Shown in pieces: positions 38,211 to 48,794 of a stretch of 64,000 bases of DNA. Numbering within the stretch: the first letter of the stretch is position 1; every line of letters starts with the position of its first letter. Where the stretch lies: NCBI GenBank assembly GCA_038501195.1, contig JBBPUQ010000005.1:3658001-3722000 (forward strand). The letters run 5' to 3'. The notes beneath the pieces were generated by a model that saw only the letters and a list, made by a program, of their open reading frames with translations, made no database searches and was not told the DNA's origin. Both the position numbers and the translations under genes were made by a program. This stretch comes from Nemania diffusa (Eukaryota; Ascomycota; Sordariomycetes; Xylariales; Xylariaceae).

Positions 38211-38830
38211 TGCATAGGAGGACCTAGACTATTAAGCAATTGTAGCATTCGTTGGTACGCGTCGGGTAGAGCTTGGCGTTAGATTGTCGCAATATTTTGG
38301 TCAGCTGAACTTTATCGCGCATGGGCTAGACCCTCATGCTTAATGATTAACATACAAGACTACGGCATCCTTTCTATTCCAGCACTTTAGTTTTAGCACT
38401 CATAGATCCTGAACATCGTAGAGACGCCTGTACGATTTTTCAGCTTTGTCACTGTCGACATTCCAAATCTTTTCTACTTGTAAATCTCGGTAATAAATGA
38501 GGTTCAGAAATCCAGAAAAAGAATCTTCGCGTATATAGAATATTATATTCATGAAATGGTATCTTATAACAGCAATCTGGAGCTGTTCACCGGCCCATCC
38601 GTTACGGTAGCTGGTCAACCTTGAAACGCCGCCCTTGACCTGTCTACCTGTGGTAGGTATGTTCTAGTGACCCTAAGAACATAATGACCGCTTTTAAAAC
38701 TCATCTGGAAGTCCATAATGCAATGCATGTTCGTAACTCGTGTGATCATTCTCTTACTAACCTTTGTTGTTCAAAGATTGGTGGCCGTACTTCGGTATTT
38801 CCACCACAAGGCGTACATAGTACCCCTTTA
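38211..38830. other. convergent intergenic spacer
   Basis: Between the acyltransferase (+) and FHL1-like (-) 3' ends. No gene seen. Confidence 0.5.
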
Positions 38831-41800
38831 TTAAGTGGGGGAAACACCAAGTCTTTTAGCCTCTGGCTGCTCCGCGTTCGCACTGCCTGGCCCTTCATCT
38901 AGCGATCGTTTGTGACCAGCGATCTGGTCCACAACTCCAGCACTCGGAGGTGCAGGGCTAGACATGTTATGAACAGGTGCTGGAGCCTTGAAGGCTGTTG
39001 GCTCATGATGTTCCATGGCAGTGACTTTACTGAGAATGCTTTTCTCATTTTCCACCCTATTACTATTCACACCGTCCCTAGCACTACTGTTGATCTGGCC
39101 ATCTACAACCTTGCTGGCATGGTCAATGTTAGTGCCTGTAGAAGCGCATGTAGGAGCGCCTGTATTGGAGCTTGTGGTGCCACCCCGGATATGTCCAGAA
39201 ATAAAGCCTGGGGTGGCGACTGGTGTGCTCCCTATAGCACCGACGTTCGTAGATGGATTGTGGTGGTTCACAAGTTCGGTTGTAGCAGACTTAAAAATGC
39301 TGGTACTACTAGGGTTGCTTGTGATATTACTCGGGATGTGACCGGCGGTTGTTCTCGGAACACTACTGCTTGTGTCGCTGGTGGTAGTACTTTTAGTGGC
39401 GATGGCATTGCTTGTACTTGAAACAACGCTGGAATGGTGACTAGCAATACTACCTGATGTATTGCCTGCGACACTGCTTTTCGAGTTGCTGATCATATTA
39501 TTCGGTGAGTTAGTCGTTGGGTTCCTCGCATTGTTAATTGATGCCGTGGCTGCCAAATTGTTCGCCAAACTACCTGCTCCATTGCTGGCCATGGTACTCA
39601 TTGCATTTATTGGTGCTTTACTTGCCATATTACTCGTCGCATTGTTCAATGAGTTGCCCGCCGTATTGCTTGTCATTATGCTTGATGGGGCAGTATGTAT
39701 AGAAGACGAACTGCTGGCTGTGATAACACCAGAATTTCTTACAGCGTTGCTAGAGATCGCAGCATTGTTACTAGCAGGGCTACTAGTAGTAATGGTACTA
39801 TTGGTACCATGGCTTTTCTGGAAAGGGTCATCCGTGAACCTCTTATGGCCGGTGATCTGGTCAAGGACGCCCGCACTCGGGGGCGCAGGACTCAAAACAT
39901 TGGGCCGTGGTATGGTAGATACGGCGGCAGATGCCGTTGCAGAAGCTGGCCCTGTTTCTTTATGGAATGTTGTTGGACGAGCCATCGGACCTGTTGTTGG
40001 AGGCCGTGTAAAAGAGACAGGGGCGGGGCGTTGAAGGGGTACACCCGGCCGGGCTATCGAAGGGGGATTTGAGTTCGGGACACTTGAAGTGGGGAAAGCA
40101 GCCGGTATTCCATTGCTAGGAGTCGCGTGCGGCGCTGCAGACGTAGGAGTCTGAGCTGAGGCTGGAGAAGCAGAGGGTTCTCTGCGGAGAATGGGTTGTG
40201 GTGCCTGTGAAACCGCTGGACGGCTAGGGTTTGCTGGTGCTGGTGACGCATTCTGGAGCTTTAGACTATGTGCACTCCGGGCTTCCTCAATTATTTGAGT
40301 AACAGACTTGACCATCAATTTATCTGCCTCCTCCCAACCAGAAATTTTGCCGGCGTGCGGCAGACCCCGGGCACGGTTGATCGCAGAGTCTACGATAATT
40401 TCAGCCTTGTCTGTTTTCGTCTTAAGTGCTGTAACCATGCTCTCCCGAAAATTCCTAAGTCGCCGCTGTATCTCGGCCTCAACCGTGTTGGGCGGTGCAG
40501 GGCTAGGCGTTGAACTCGCCTGAACAGGAGCAGTAGGAACTGGGGAGGCTGATGTAGTGTAGTGGTGCTTTTCCTTCATATCTCTGATCATTCCTTGCAT
40601 TGCATTAATGAGGGTCGTCTCAACGGAATCGAAGCCCGGGACTCTGTTTTGTACTGGCAGCCCTCGAACTCGATTGGCAGCGGCTTCAATAATACTTGCG
40701 GCATGTGGCGTCTGTTTGGATATAACATTCAACATATTGGCACTAAATTGCATAATTGCCCTTTCAATTTCCGGCGATAGCTGCTCTCTTGGTCCAGTAC
40801 TAGGAACACTGGGCCTTGGCTGCTGTTGCTGCGTGGGAGCTGTAGGTTGTGTAGTCGAGGACGCGGCGGGAGTTTGGCCGTTTGCTGGTTTGGTTTCTGC
40901 TTTGACTGGCGGGTTCGAAGGGGGTGGTGGGCGTGCATAGGGAGAGCTGTAAGTGCTTTGCTGGGATGTATTTGATGGTCGTGGCAAAGCTACGCTGCCA
41001 TACCCAGGAGGTAATTGTGCTGGCGCTGGTACCTGGGCGGCATATACTGGCTGGGTGGCAGGCTGTGATGGGGTTGTGTGAAGCTGGTTGTTTTGTCCAG
41101 TAGAGGTATAGGCGGCCTGAGAGTGTTTCTGCTCGGTAGAATAATTCGAAAGCCCATGAGGATAGGAAACGCTTGCTGGATTCCCATAGGCGTTATTTTG
41201 ATAATATGGTGGGTGTGGTAGGTGGGAATGAAGATGGGATGGTCCAACGTGGCGATCTGGTGAATTGACCTTACGCTTCTTACCAGCGTCTAGTTCTACC
41301 CCTGGTACACGACACCAAAGACTGGTATCTTCGCTTTTCTTAAAAGCATCATTGCCAATTAGGTTATGTCGAACACTACTCTCCCATCCTTTCGTCTCTG
41401 CGGTAAAGTAGAACCAAGGGTACCTGGCAGTGATTCTTTTATAGATCTGCTTAAGTGACAGCCCGGTCGGTGGACCATTGGTCAGAGCTTCGTCAATCAA
41501 AACACCGTAATTCTTGGTCGGTTTTTGGAGTTGGTCCGGGGTGTAATCCTCGATTCGAAGATCCAGAGGCGGTGACTTTGGCCGAACTTTCTTGTCTTTC
41601 TTCTCCTTGGTCCGTTTCTCTGTCTCGGACCCTTCCTCTCCATCTTCTCTCTTCTTCTTGTTATATTTGCGCTTCTCAGGTCGATCGCCGTCTTCTGGAA
41701 GAGGATTCTTCCGGGGACGGCCTACCGGACGCTTTATCTTCTCCTCTTGTGGATCTTGGGGGATAGTCTTCTTAGACGTCTCTTTCATTTGCTTCTTGAG

Positions 41801-43858
41801 CTCCCTCCGCTCTCTCTTAGACATGATCCCATCCTTAGGAGGTCGCCCTGGTCCTCGGCGCTTAGGCATATCGGTCGTCGCGAAATCGGATGGATGCTCA
41901 CCGAGGTTGCCGAGCTCACTGAGTTCACCAAACTCACCTACATCGCCCATCATATCCAATTCAGGTTTTACAACTTCGGTAAGAAGCTGTTCTTCTCTAC
42001 CAATAGGCTGAGCACCAGTAAATTCCGGCCTCGGCTCTGGCGCTAATACTGGCTCTACTACTGGTACCGTTGCTGATACTTGTGCTGGCATTGCGGCTGG
42101 CACTGGTGCTGGTGCTGATTCTCCTTCACCATGCTCGGTCTCAGACTCAATAGCTGGAGTCGTGATATTTTCTACGTCGGATAGTTCCTCACTCGTATCC
42201 CTAAAGTTCTCGTGATCTGAATGCTCGAAATCCAGACTCATCTCCTTGCCACCCACCGACATACGTTTACTTGATGCAACATCTTCGTCCTCCCCACCAG
42301 ACATTCCATTCTGGACGCCGTTGATGACGAAGAAGAATTCGACATCTTTGATCTGTAGGCGGTCGCCGCTTCTCAATGTTGCGGGCTGGTCTAACCCATA
42401 TAAGACGTCTTCACAGAAAAACCCATTCTTGTGCAAAGCGATCCCTTCAAAGACACCTCTCTTCTTGTTAAACTGAATCTTGAGATGTTGTCTTGAGATA
42501 CCGCGGGTTTTGCTGGCAATGTCTGGACCGGGTGAATGTATACCTATGAATGGTATGTGGCCCGGAGACGGCTGCAAAACCCCCAAATCGACCGCAGCGG
42601 CTCCCGGAGTATGCGATACATATTGCCGATTTGATTGTACATGGCTGCCAGGGGCATTATCTTCGCCAGCGGCAGATTGGACGGCGGAACTTGCACGGCG
42701 CCGTTTGACAGGTTTGACATCCTCTCCATCCGAATGCTCAGGCCCAAGCATTCCACCCTCCTCGCTGACATAGGATTTACTAAACTTGCCCCTATCGTAC
42801 ATGATGGGCGTGGGCGGAGGCAGCCCGTTCATTTCATTTTCATCGCATTTGCGTCTGTAGGCGGCTTCTCTCCTCTCATCGGCCTTTGCCTGTTCCATAG
42901 CCTGTTTATCGCGGCCGATAATAACGGCGTATGTGGTCATTTGGAAGGTACTATCGGCGAACTCTATCTTTGCAAAAGATTCCAGCTTCTGGCTTCCATT
43001 TGTAGACGCGGGTTCTGCACTCCCTGTGAGTGCATCACTTTCTTGAGTAAAGGAATGTAGCGACACCGCAGAGGGATGAACGACTGAAGGGCCGTGATCT
43101 TGGAAAAGAGTGGCCTGGGCGGCAAGGTTCATGATGTAGGCGTTAGGATCTATGCTCCCCTGAGAGAGCCGCATGCCGGATAGGATGCCGTGCGAGGAGT
43201 AGTCAGTGCCGTGAGGATCAGGATCAGTAGTCGCGATAGCCTCGAACTGTCTACGTCGGTGGTAGCTTGTTTGGTTTGGCACAAAGGGTTCGTCGAGTTC
43301 CATCGCATCTGGGGCAGACAAAGCCCTATGGTTCGCAGGTTGGGGGAGGCCAAAGATGCCGCTGCGGAAAATCGAAGAATCTCGAGTTAGAGAGAGAGGC
43401 GGGAGATCAGCGGTCAGTTTAGCCACTGCATCATCGGAAAGGCCTTCGTCGACGTTGATATTAGTAGCCGCCGGGGTCGACAGTGGTGAGACGGTGGGCG
43501 GAGAGAGTAAAGGAAGATCGGTAATATTCTCGTTCTCGTTCTCGTTCTCAGGTTGATCGGGCTGCAGGTTAGACAGGTCCACCGAGGAACTCTGCAGGGC
43601 GGCGGCAGCAGCCTGTAGCTCGTTGACCGCGTCGTCTGGGTGTATTAAAGTTGCAGGCGCACCTAAATTCAGATTTAAACTCTCGTTAGGCGCGCTAGAA
43701 AGCGCGGCGATGGTGGCACCAGAAGCATTCCCATCCATGTCTAGGCGTGTTGGACTCGGGGGGCCTGCTGCTGCTGCTGCTGTAACAGGCAGTGGGGATG
43801 CTCTGGCGACGATAGCTGCATGACCTTCATCGGTCGGGGCAGCATTGGACGAAGTCAT
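38831..43858 (-). CDS. FHA and forkhead domain transcription factor (FHL1-like)
   Basis: Single exon of 1675 aa. FHA domain at about 290-515, split by a disordered insert: the first strand is KIEFADSTFQMTTYAVIIGRD; the phosphopeptide-binding part has TRGISRQHLKIQFNK and RSGDRLQIKDVEFFFVING. Two AT-hook-like motifs (RRGPGRPPKDG near 665; KRPVGRPRKNP near 710) precede a forkhead DNA-binding domain at about 766-863 (KNYGVLIDEAL, LSLKQIYKRITARYPWF, WESSVRHNLIGNDAFKK). Two tandem helical modules follow (about 1026-1098 and 1124-1199, each with an RxRGLP motif), then a Ser/Asn/Thr/Ala-rich tail. In yeast Fhl1 acts with Ifh1 at ribosomal protein genes; S. pombe has a similar Fhl1. The role here is inferred from domain order. 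The tail carries a duplicated SPAPPSAGV(L/V)DQI motif (see findings). Long hydrophobic frames on the opposite strand are shadows of the tail codons. Confidence 0.93.
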   Translation of the reverse strand: MTSSNAAPTDEGHAAIVARASPLPVTAAAAAGPPSPTRLDMDGNASGATIAALSSAPNESLNLNLGAPATLIHPDDAVNELQAAAAALQSSSVDLSNLQPDQPENENENENITDLPLLSPPTVSPLSTPAATNINVDEGLSDDAVAKLTADLPPLSLTRDSSIFRSGIFGLPQPANHRALSAPDAMELDEPFVPNQTSYHRRRQFEAIATTDPDPHGTDYSSHGILSGMRLSQGSIDPNAYIMNLAAQATLFQDHGPSVVHPSAVSLHSFTQESDALTGSAEPASTNGSQKLESFAKIEFADSTFQMTTYAVIIGRDKQAMEQAKADERREAAYRRKCDENEMNGLPPPTPIMYDRGKFSKSYVSEEGGMLGPEHSDGEDVKPVKRRRASSAVQSAAGEDNAPGSHVQSNRQYVSHTPGAAAVDLGVLQPSPGHIPFIGIHSPGPDIASKTRGISRQHLKIQFNKKRGVFEGIALHKNGFFCEDVLYGLDQPATLRSGDRLQIKDVEFFFVINGVQNGMSGGEDEDVASSKRMSVGGKEMSLDFEHSDHENFRDTSEELSDVENITTPAIESETEHGEGESAPAPVPAAMPAQVSATVPVVEPVLAPEPRPEFTGAQPIGREEQLLTEVVKPELDMMGDVGEFGELSELGNLGEHPSDFATTDMPKRRGPGRPPKDGIMSKRERRELKKQMKETSKKTIPQDPQEEKIKRPVGRPRKNPLPEDGDRPEKRKYNKKKREDGEEGSETEKRTKEKKDKKVRPKSPPLDLRIEDYTPDQLQKPTKNYGVLIDEALTNGPPTGLSLKQIYKRITARYPWFYFTAETKGWESSVRHNLIGNDAFKKSEDTSLWCRVPGVELDAGKKRKVNSPDRHVGPSHLHSHLPHPPYYQNNAYGNPASVSYPHGLSNYSTEQKHSQAAYTSTGQNNQLHTTPSQPATQPVYAAQVPAPAQLPPGYGSVALPRPSNTSQQSTYSSPYARPPPPSNPPVKAETKPANGQTPAASSTTQPTAPTQQQQPRPSVPSTGPREQLSPEIERAIMQFSANMLNVISKQTPHAASIIEAAANRVRGLPVQNRVPGFDSVETTLINAMQGMIRDMKEKHHYTTSASPVPTAPVQASSTPSPAPPNTVEAEIQRRLRNFRESMVTALKTKTDKAEIIVDSAINRARGLPHAGKISGWEEADKLMVKSVTQIIEEARSAHSLKLQNASPAPANPSRPAVSQAPQPILRREPSASPASAQTPTSAAPHATPSNGIPAAFPTSSVPNSNPPSIARPGVPLQRPAPVSFTRPPTTGPMARPTTFHKETGPASATASAAVSTIPRPNVLSPAPPSAGVLDQITGHKRFTDDPFQKSHGTNSTITTSSPASNNAAISSNAVRNSGVITASSSSSIHTAPSSIMTSNTAGNSLNNATSNMASKAPINAMSTMASNGAGSLANNLAATASINNARNPTTNSPNNMISNSKSSVAGNTSGSIASHHSSVVSSTSNAIATKSTTTSDTSSSVPRTTAGHIPSNITSNPSSTSIFKSATTELVNHHNPSTNVGAIGSTPVATPGFISGHIRGGTTSSNTGAPTCASTGTNIDHASKVVDGQINSSARDGVNSNRVENEKSILSKVTAMEHHEPTAFKAPAPVHNMSSPAPPSAGVVDQIAGHKRSLDEGPGSANAEQPEAKRLGVSPT
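38893..38967 (-). repeat. internal duplication, copy 2 (FHL1-like C-terminus)
   Basis: Encodes SSPAPPSAGVVDQIAGHKRS near the C-terminus; homologous in sequence and register to the segment encoded at 39815-39893. Confidence 0.8.
39815..39893 (-). repeat. internal duplication, copy 1 (FHL1-like protein)
   Basis: Encodes LSPAPPSAGVLDQITGHKRF; the pair brackets roughly 280 low-complexity residues. Confidence 0.8.
40260..40780 (-). repeat. tandem helical module (two copies) within the FHL1-like gene
   Basis: Two modules of about 75 residues. Module A (40565-40780) contains ASIIEAAANRVRGLP; module B (40260-40485) contains AEIIVDSAINRARGLP. Each ends in a helix (NAMQGMIRDM; VKSVTQIIEEA). They share about one third identity by eye and the same predicted helix pattern. 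Confidence 0.7.
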
Positions 43859-44644
43859 CGCTAGTCGGTGAAAGACAGCTCGTTCGTCTTAGTGACGTGC
43901 CGGGAAGAGAAGAGGCGTAGGAGATATGGTCGCTAACGAGGAGGAGTTCAAAGATTGTAGCTGCAGACATGGCAGGGTACGATGCGCGATGCGATTAGAT
44001 AGACCGGCAATTGGCAGTTCGGTCGGCGGAAGAGAGGGTAGAATTGTCACCGCCCGCCCGCGCTGCTTCAATCAGGAGCAATCAGGAGCCATCAAAGACA
44101 TGATAAGAAAAAACCTGCCAGATGGGCACAGCCGGCAGGGCCCATTGCTCTCAATGCGCTAGTCTTTAATTAGTAAGGTTCGTTTCATCAAGCTTGATGC
44201 TAAAAGCATTCCCCTCTTTCGATCTCTTGGAACTGCGATAGGGAGCTCTGGTTGGTTGCTCTAACTGCAAGTGCATGAGCACTTTATCGGTAGCGTGATA
44301 GGTTTGTATACCGGTCGTCCTGTTAATAGCCATCTGACTGACAGATACCTACCCAGGAGACATCTTTTACTACTTTCTTCGTAGATGAAGGGACCATAAC
44401 TTGTTCGCATAACGGAGAAGTAATAGCCAACGGAGGGCTAGTAGTCGCGAGGCTTGAGGATTCTATAGCTACCTACCTAGGTAGCTCTACTTGAACTATC
44501 GTCATGCGATATCGAAGTGCGGGTTGGATAGACTCTAATACCTTCTAGGCGCAATTATGCGTCAAGTTATTATTGCGAACATACATATATATATAGTACT
44601 TATCTTACACCAATGATACCCTTGGCAAATATTACAGCGAATCG
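43859..44644. other. intergenic region, upstream of the FHL1-like gene
   Basis: FHL1-like promoter side and the MOT1 3' end. It includes a CTACCTACCTAGGTAG palindromic run near 44470. No gene seen. Confidence 0.5.
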
Positions 44645-46061
44645 CTAAGAACTCAGCAACGGTGCCCTCTCAGATAACCCGTGTCTATGCCCATGCCATT
44701 TACGCTCTGCCCATTCCGTTAATAAATAGGTGTAGTGGCACATCATTCCAGCAATGAACCCTACGGCATCATTCTTAAATGCCAAGATACCCGCTGTGGT
44801 GATAAGCATGACGTTCCATCTCTGCGCTCGCTCCTCATCGCTTACGCTACGAGGGCGCTTTCCGAGTCTTCCGTTACTATCTATCTCTACTGATGTCTCC
44901 CATAAATCTGGAGCCCCGTGATTTAGGCTCTGCCCTACTCTGGCAAGCTCTAGGCCAGCAGCAACGACCATAATCCCTAACAAGCTTCGTGGGAATGTTT
45001 GCAGTAGATCTAGTAGTGATTCACCGAAGGCAACACCAAGGACTACTTTGAGGAGCCCCAGAAGCATGACACTGGCTCCACTGCGTGCACCAAACCGATA
45101 TTGTGCGGCCAGCCCACCAGATCCGTGGCATACAGGCATAGCGCCAAACCAACATCCAGACAAGTTCATAGCTGCGACACTGATACCAACAGCTGTTACA
45201 CTCGGGGACGGCAAGTTAGGCAGTAAGTCCGAGGCAAGCGCACTGACGGCGATGACAGAGTTGAGGGTCGTAAGGGGGAGTTGTGCGATACCCATGCCAA
45301 TAGCGTCAGCGCTCCATTTTGGCAAGATGAAATACGGATTCCAGATATGTAGCCGCGGCATGCTCAACTCGCGACTCACAGCGATGCGGATCAGAGCAAT
45401 AGTTACACCAGCTGCGAACATGATCAAGGCAAACGGAAAACGTGTACGCCGTTGGGTTAGTATGAGAAGCAGGAAAGCGGCGAAGACCCATACGCCGTTG
45501 TCGAGAGGTTGATCCCAGGTAGGCTTCAGCGTCTGCAAGAGAGACGACCCGGCGGAAATTACGAGAGAAAGCCCAGCCCCGAACTGAATACCCTTGATCA
45601 CGGGAATGGGTATTATCTTGGTGACAAGACGGAGGAGGCCAGTCAAGCTGAGAATAAGTACCAGGCCAGCTGTCACACTTCCGGCAGCCATAGTCTCGCG
45701 CTGAGAAGTGTGCGAGGCGATGGCCGCTGCTGCAATAGCCTGAGATGGGTGTTAGTCACATCCATACGCGTAAACTTTATGTATAGCAGGGGCTGTGTGA
45801 TGCAGCAGAGATGGGTTACAATACCTTCATAGGCTGTACAGGCAAAGGGATCCCAAATACTGCACCCGTTACTATGTTAAAGACGCCCGAGAAGACGAGC
45901 GTTGTCGAAAGGGAGATGGACCCGTTTACGGCGAGTGTGATCATGAGCGGGAGCAATGTTCCCAAATCGCCGAGCGCACCGGAGACTTCAGCCAGCGGGG
46001 AGCTGCGGATGGTGGCGACATTGTTGCGGTGGAAGAGCTTGATGTTCGAAATGAAAGTCAT
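44645..46061 (-). CDS. MOT1-type molybdate transporter (sulfate-transporter-like)
   Basis: Coding order 46061..45825 and 45739..44645 (443 aa), phase 0 at PMK|AIAAAAIAS; donor GTATTG, acceptor ATCTCAG. Family motifs: EVSGALGDLGTLLP near residue 25, GIPLPVQPMKA at the splice joint, QLPLTTLNSVIAVSALASDL and CHGSGGLAAQYRFGARSG; about ten membrane helices and a short cytoplasmic tail with ERAPLLSS. These are the signatures of MOT1 molybdate transporters of plants, algae and fungi (distant SulP relatives lacking the STAS domain). It would supply molybdate for the molybdenum cofactor (nitrate reductase, sulfite oxidase). The substrate is inferred from family; subcellular membrane (plasma or vacuolar) cannot be told. 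Confidence 0.88.
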
Positions 46062-47448
46062 GATTGTCGTTTACCGTACTTTGCAAGTACGGAGTTCACG
46101 ATGAGGTGGTCATTCGTCTAATAATATATAGTCCTTCAATGGTCATGAGGTCCTACGAAAGCGACTTTAAGGCTACGTCAGCAGGGACTGCCGGTGCCTG
46201 GTCCACTCTCGGAGGCAGCCGTCACTGCACTGCGCTGCGCACTGTTTAGCGCGTTACACAGGACACCTACTACCTAAGTAGCATAGATATAGGTCCCTAG
46301 CCTAACCAACTTTCATATTCGAGTATCTTGTAGGTATTATATCTCACAGACATAAATTCGAGATTTAGAATGTTTTTAATCGTATAACGGAATACACTCA
46401 TCTGTGGCCTATCAATTTTACTCGTCGTCGGCATATTTAATCATTAGCAACTCTATACCACCAGAGACCTACCAGGTACCTACATATGTAGTCCTACCCT
46501 ACAGGCCTGTCTAGCATATAGGTGTCTGTATAACATCAATGGGGCTTTGGGTAATAATAGATATAGTTTTTTTTTTTTGTTTGGAGTTTAAAAGTCATAA
46601 ATATTTATTGCAGAATTATTAACTGCTCTAGTAAAAATATTGTTTCTAAGTTCTCCGTATACCCACACATGGAGCCTATTCCCCATAGCGTCAGAACACT
46701 CATAATACTGGATCTCCCGAATAGCAACAAATAGCTACCTAAGCTATCAGGTAACAATTGCAGAAAACCTACAAAACTTTGTGACAAGAGATGTCCACTA
46801 CCATAAAGCTCATATTTCTATATTCCCGAGCTCCCCACACCATCTATTGTTAGTGGGTGACCTCATCAACAAGATGATGCATATACTCCATGCGCATACA
46901 TACTTACCTACCTAATGTAGTTGACACACCTGGTCAGACCTTGCCGGTGTTTCTGACCACAACTTACAGCAGACGACTATACCTAACCTACCTACCTATA
47001 CTACCTACCTGGGTACCCCTGGTCCCGCAAGAACTTAAGCAGTTCCTGGGTCTTTCCCCCAACTGTCCAAGGTCTGTCTACTTACCTGTCCCGATCAAGC
47101 AACAACATCACACCTACGCGCCCGCCTATCAAGCTCCCTCTCCAAGCTCCAAGAGGAAAACATAAACAATCAAAACTCCCGCCCCGGCTTTTTCCCCATC
47201 CATCCACAGTCAAAACATTCACCACCAACTCCCTCACTAAACATACAGTATATACCTGCACCGTCATCCGAGTGCCCGTGCTCTTACCCCCCAGTCTGTC
47301 ACAGACCAGTTCTTCATATTGCCTCCACGTTCACATTATCTTGATCGCAAGCTCAACGCGACCGTTTGCATACCCATCAAGTGCATTTTACAATCTCAGG
47401 AACCCTGTTTCTGCTACTTTCCAAGAGCTTCACCCCTCTCCTGTCAAG
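46062..47448. other. divergent intergenic region
   Basis: Between the MOT1-type (-) and GTT3-like (+) genes. It contains a T run at 46567-46579 and many TACCTA words (46470-46500, 46905-47010). The segment 47100-47448 is CT/CA-rich and is a probable leader. No gene seen. Confidence 0.5.
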
Positions 47449-48794
47449 ATGTCGGGCGCAAATAGTTGGCTGCAGAGACAACGCAAGACCGACCTTACTG
47501 AGCTGGCGCAGTACACAGGTCTAAAAAAGTATGTGTTCTAACCAATTCGCGTTGGAATTTCATTTTAAGACGACATGAATTATGTTTATTGCGCGCATCT
47601 GTCCTGTTGTTGTCGCCTCGACATTGGGTTGACGTGACGGTGATGCTCGATGCGCCGTCGAATTCCCAAGAATGCGGGCCGTGAGCTTCAACCATCGCAG
47701 AACCCCACGCGTCGTTGCACCATCAGCGCTCAAGACAGTGTGCATGTAGCTAACATATCGCCCTCCGCAATAGCTACGATGCGCTCAAGAAGGTTGATCT
47801 GGAGCTCGCTCTCGACGAGTATCTCGCCGAAAATACCGCCACCTTCCAGTCAGATCTCAAGCTGGCCAACTACTACGCGAGTCGTGCCCGCACCATCGGC
47901 TCGCCCATTAAGAAGGATGTCGATGCCCCCGTCGAGAAGCCCAAGGCCCCTAGGCGTCGCGTAACCAAGGCCGCCGAAGAAGTCACAGCCCCCGTTGAGT
48001 AGGTTCTGTTCTCTCCGCGACACGCTCAATCGCCTGCTATCTTGCGCGTTGCGGTCTGCTAACAATGTTCGCGCAGGAGCTCGGAAGAGGAACCCAGCAG
48101 CACTTCGACAGCTATTGCGCACACACCTGCCCGCGCATTGTCGCTAGCGAGCCGTATCCCTCTACCCGCCACCCCCGCCGACGTTGCCGAGGCCGTCGAC
48201 CGCTCTACCATTGTGTTAAGGACCCGTGTCGCGTCTGTTTATAAGGATTCGGGCATCACGGAGGCCACCCACGCGACACGCGAGACCCTCTCCAGCGTCA
48301 ACTCGGTGCTCTTTGCCATATCCGCCTTCGAGCTCTACTTCTTGCGCCCGGAGATCCTTGCAGATAGATACGCGTTCACTATTCCCGCCGTGTCCTTCCT
48401 CGGCACCAGCGACTACGCGGTATTTGTTCCTGACATGTTCTTATTGCTAACCGCGTCCTTCTGGTCACCCGCACTCCTCTGGGCTTTCACAAGCAGCATC
48501 CTTCCAAGCATTGCTGGATACTTTATCAATATGGCCGGTGGGGCGCCTCGCGGTCGCCTTACGCGTCGCAGTGCCCCTGTATCTGATACCATTGTTGACC
48601 CTTTAACCTTCAGCATTGTTAAAGCGCTCATCTCGTTCGTGGTGTACGGTCAAGGTGTCACATTTGGCGGATGGATCAATGAGGTTTCCATCGCACGAAT
48701 TAACTCCTCTGTCTATGGAGGCTATAAAGGTCTCCTAGCCGGCGCCGCCATCAGTGGTATATTCAGCATCTATGATGCGGTGCTTAAGAAGTAA
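47449..48794 (+). CDS. SAP-like, multipass membrane protein resembling GTT3
   Basis: Exons 47449..47528, 47774..47998, 48077..48794 (340 aa). Joints give GLK|N|YDALKKVDLELALDEYL and PVE|SSEEEPSSTST; intron 1 is 245 nt, the longest in the window. Residues 1-45 look like a SAP-type helix-hairpin (TDLTELAQYTGLKNYDALKK); residues about 60-130 are a basic then Ser/Glu-rich linker (APRRRVTKAAEE); the C-terminal half has about four or five hydrophobic segments (SVLFAISAFELYFL, MFLLLTASFWSPALLWAFTS, a long FSIVKALISFVVYG, and LLAGAAISGIFSIYDAVLKK). This architecture fits the fungal putative GTT3 family; yeast Gtt3 is a nuclear-periphery protein with a loosely proposed glutathione link. A nuclear-envelope location is inferred from SAP plus membrane segments. 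Exon 2 contains no ATG, so it is easily missed. Confidence 0.75.

Noticed and set aside
39462..40034. 190-aa hydrophobic plus-strand frame
   Set aside because: It is the reverse of the Ser/Asn/Thr/Ala-rich tail codons of the FHL1-like gene; apparent membrane helices come from antisense reading of that composition.
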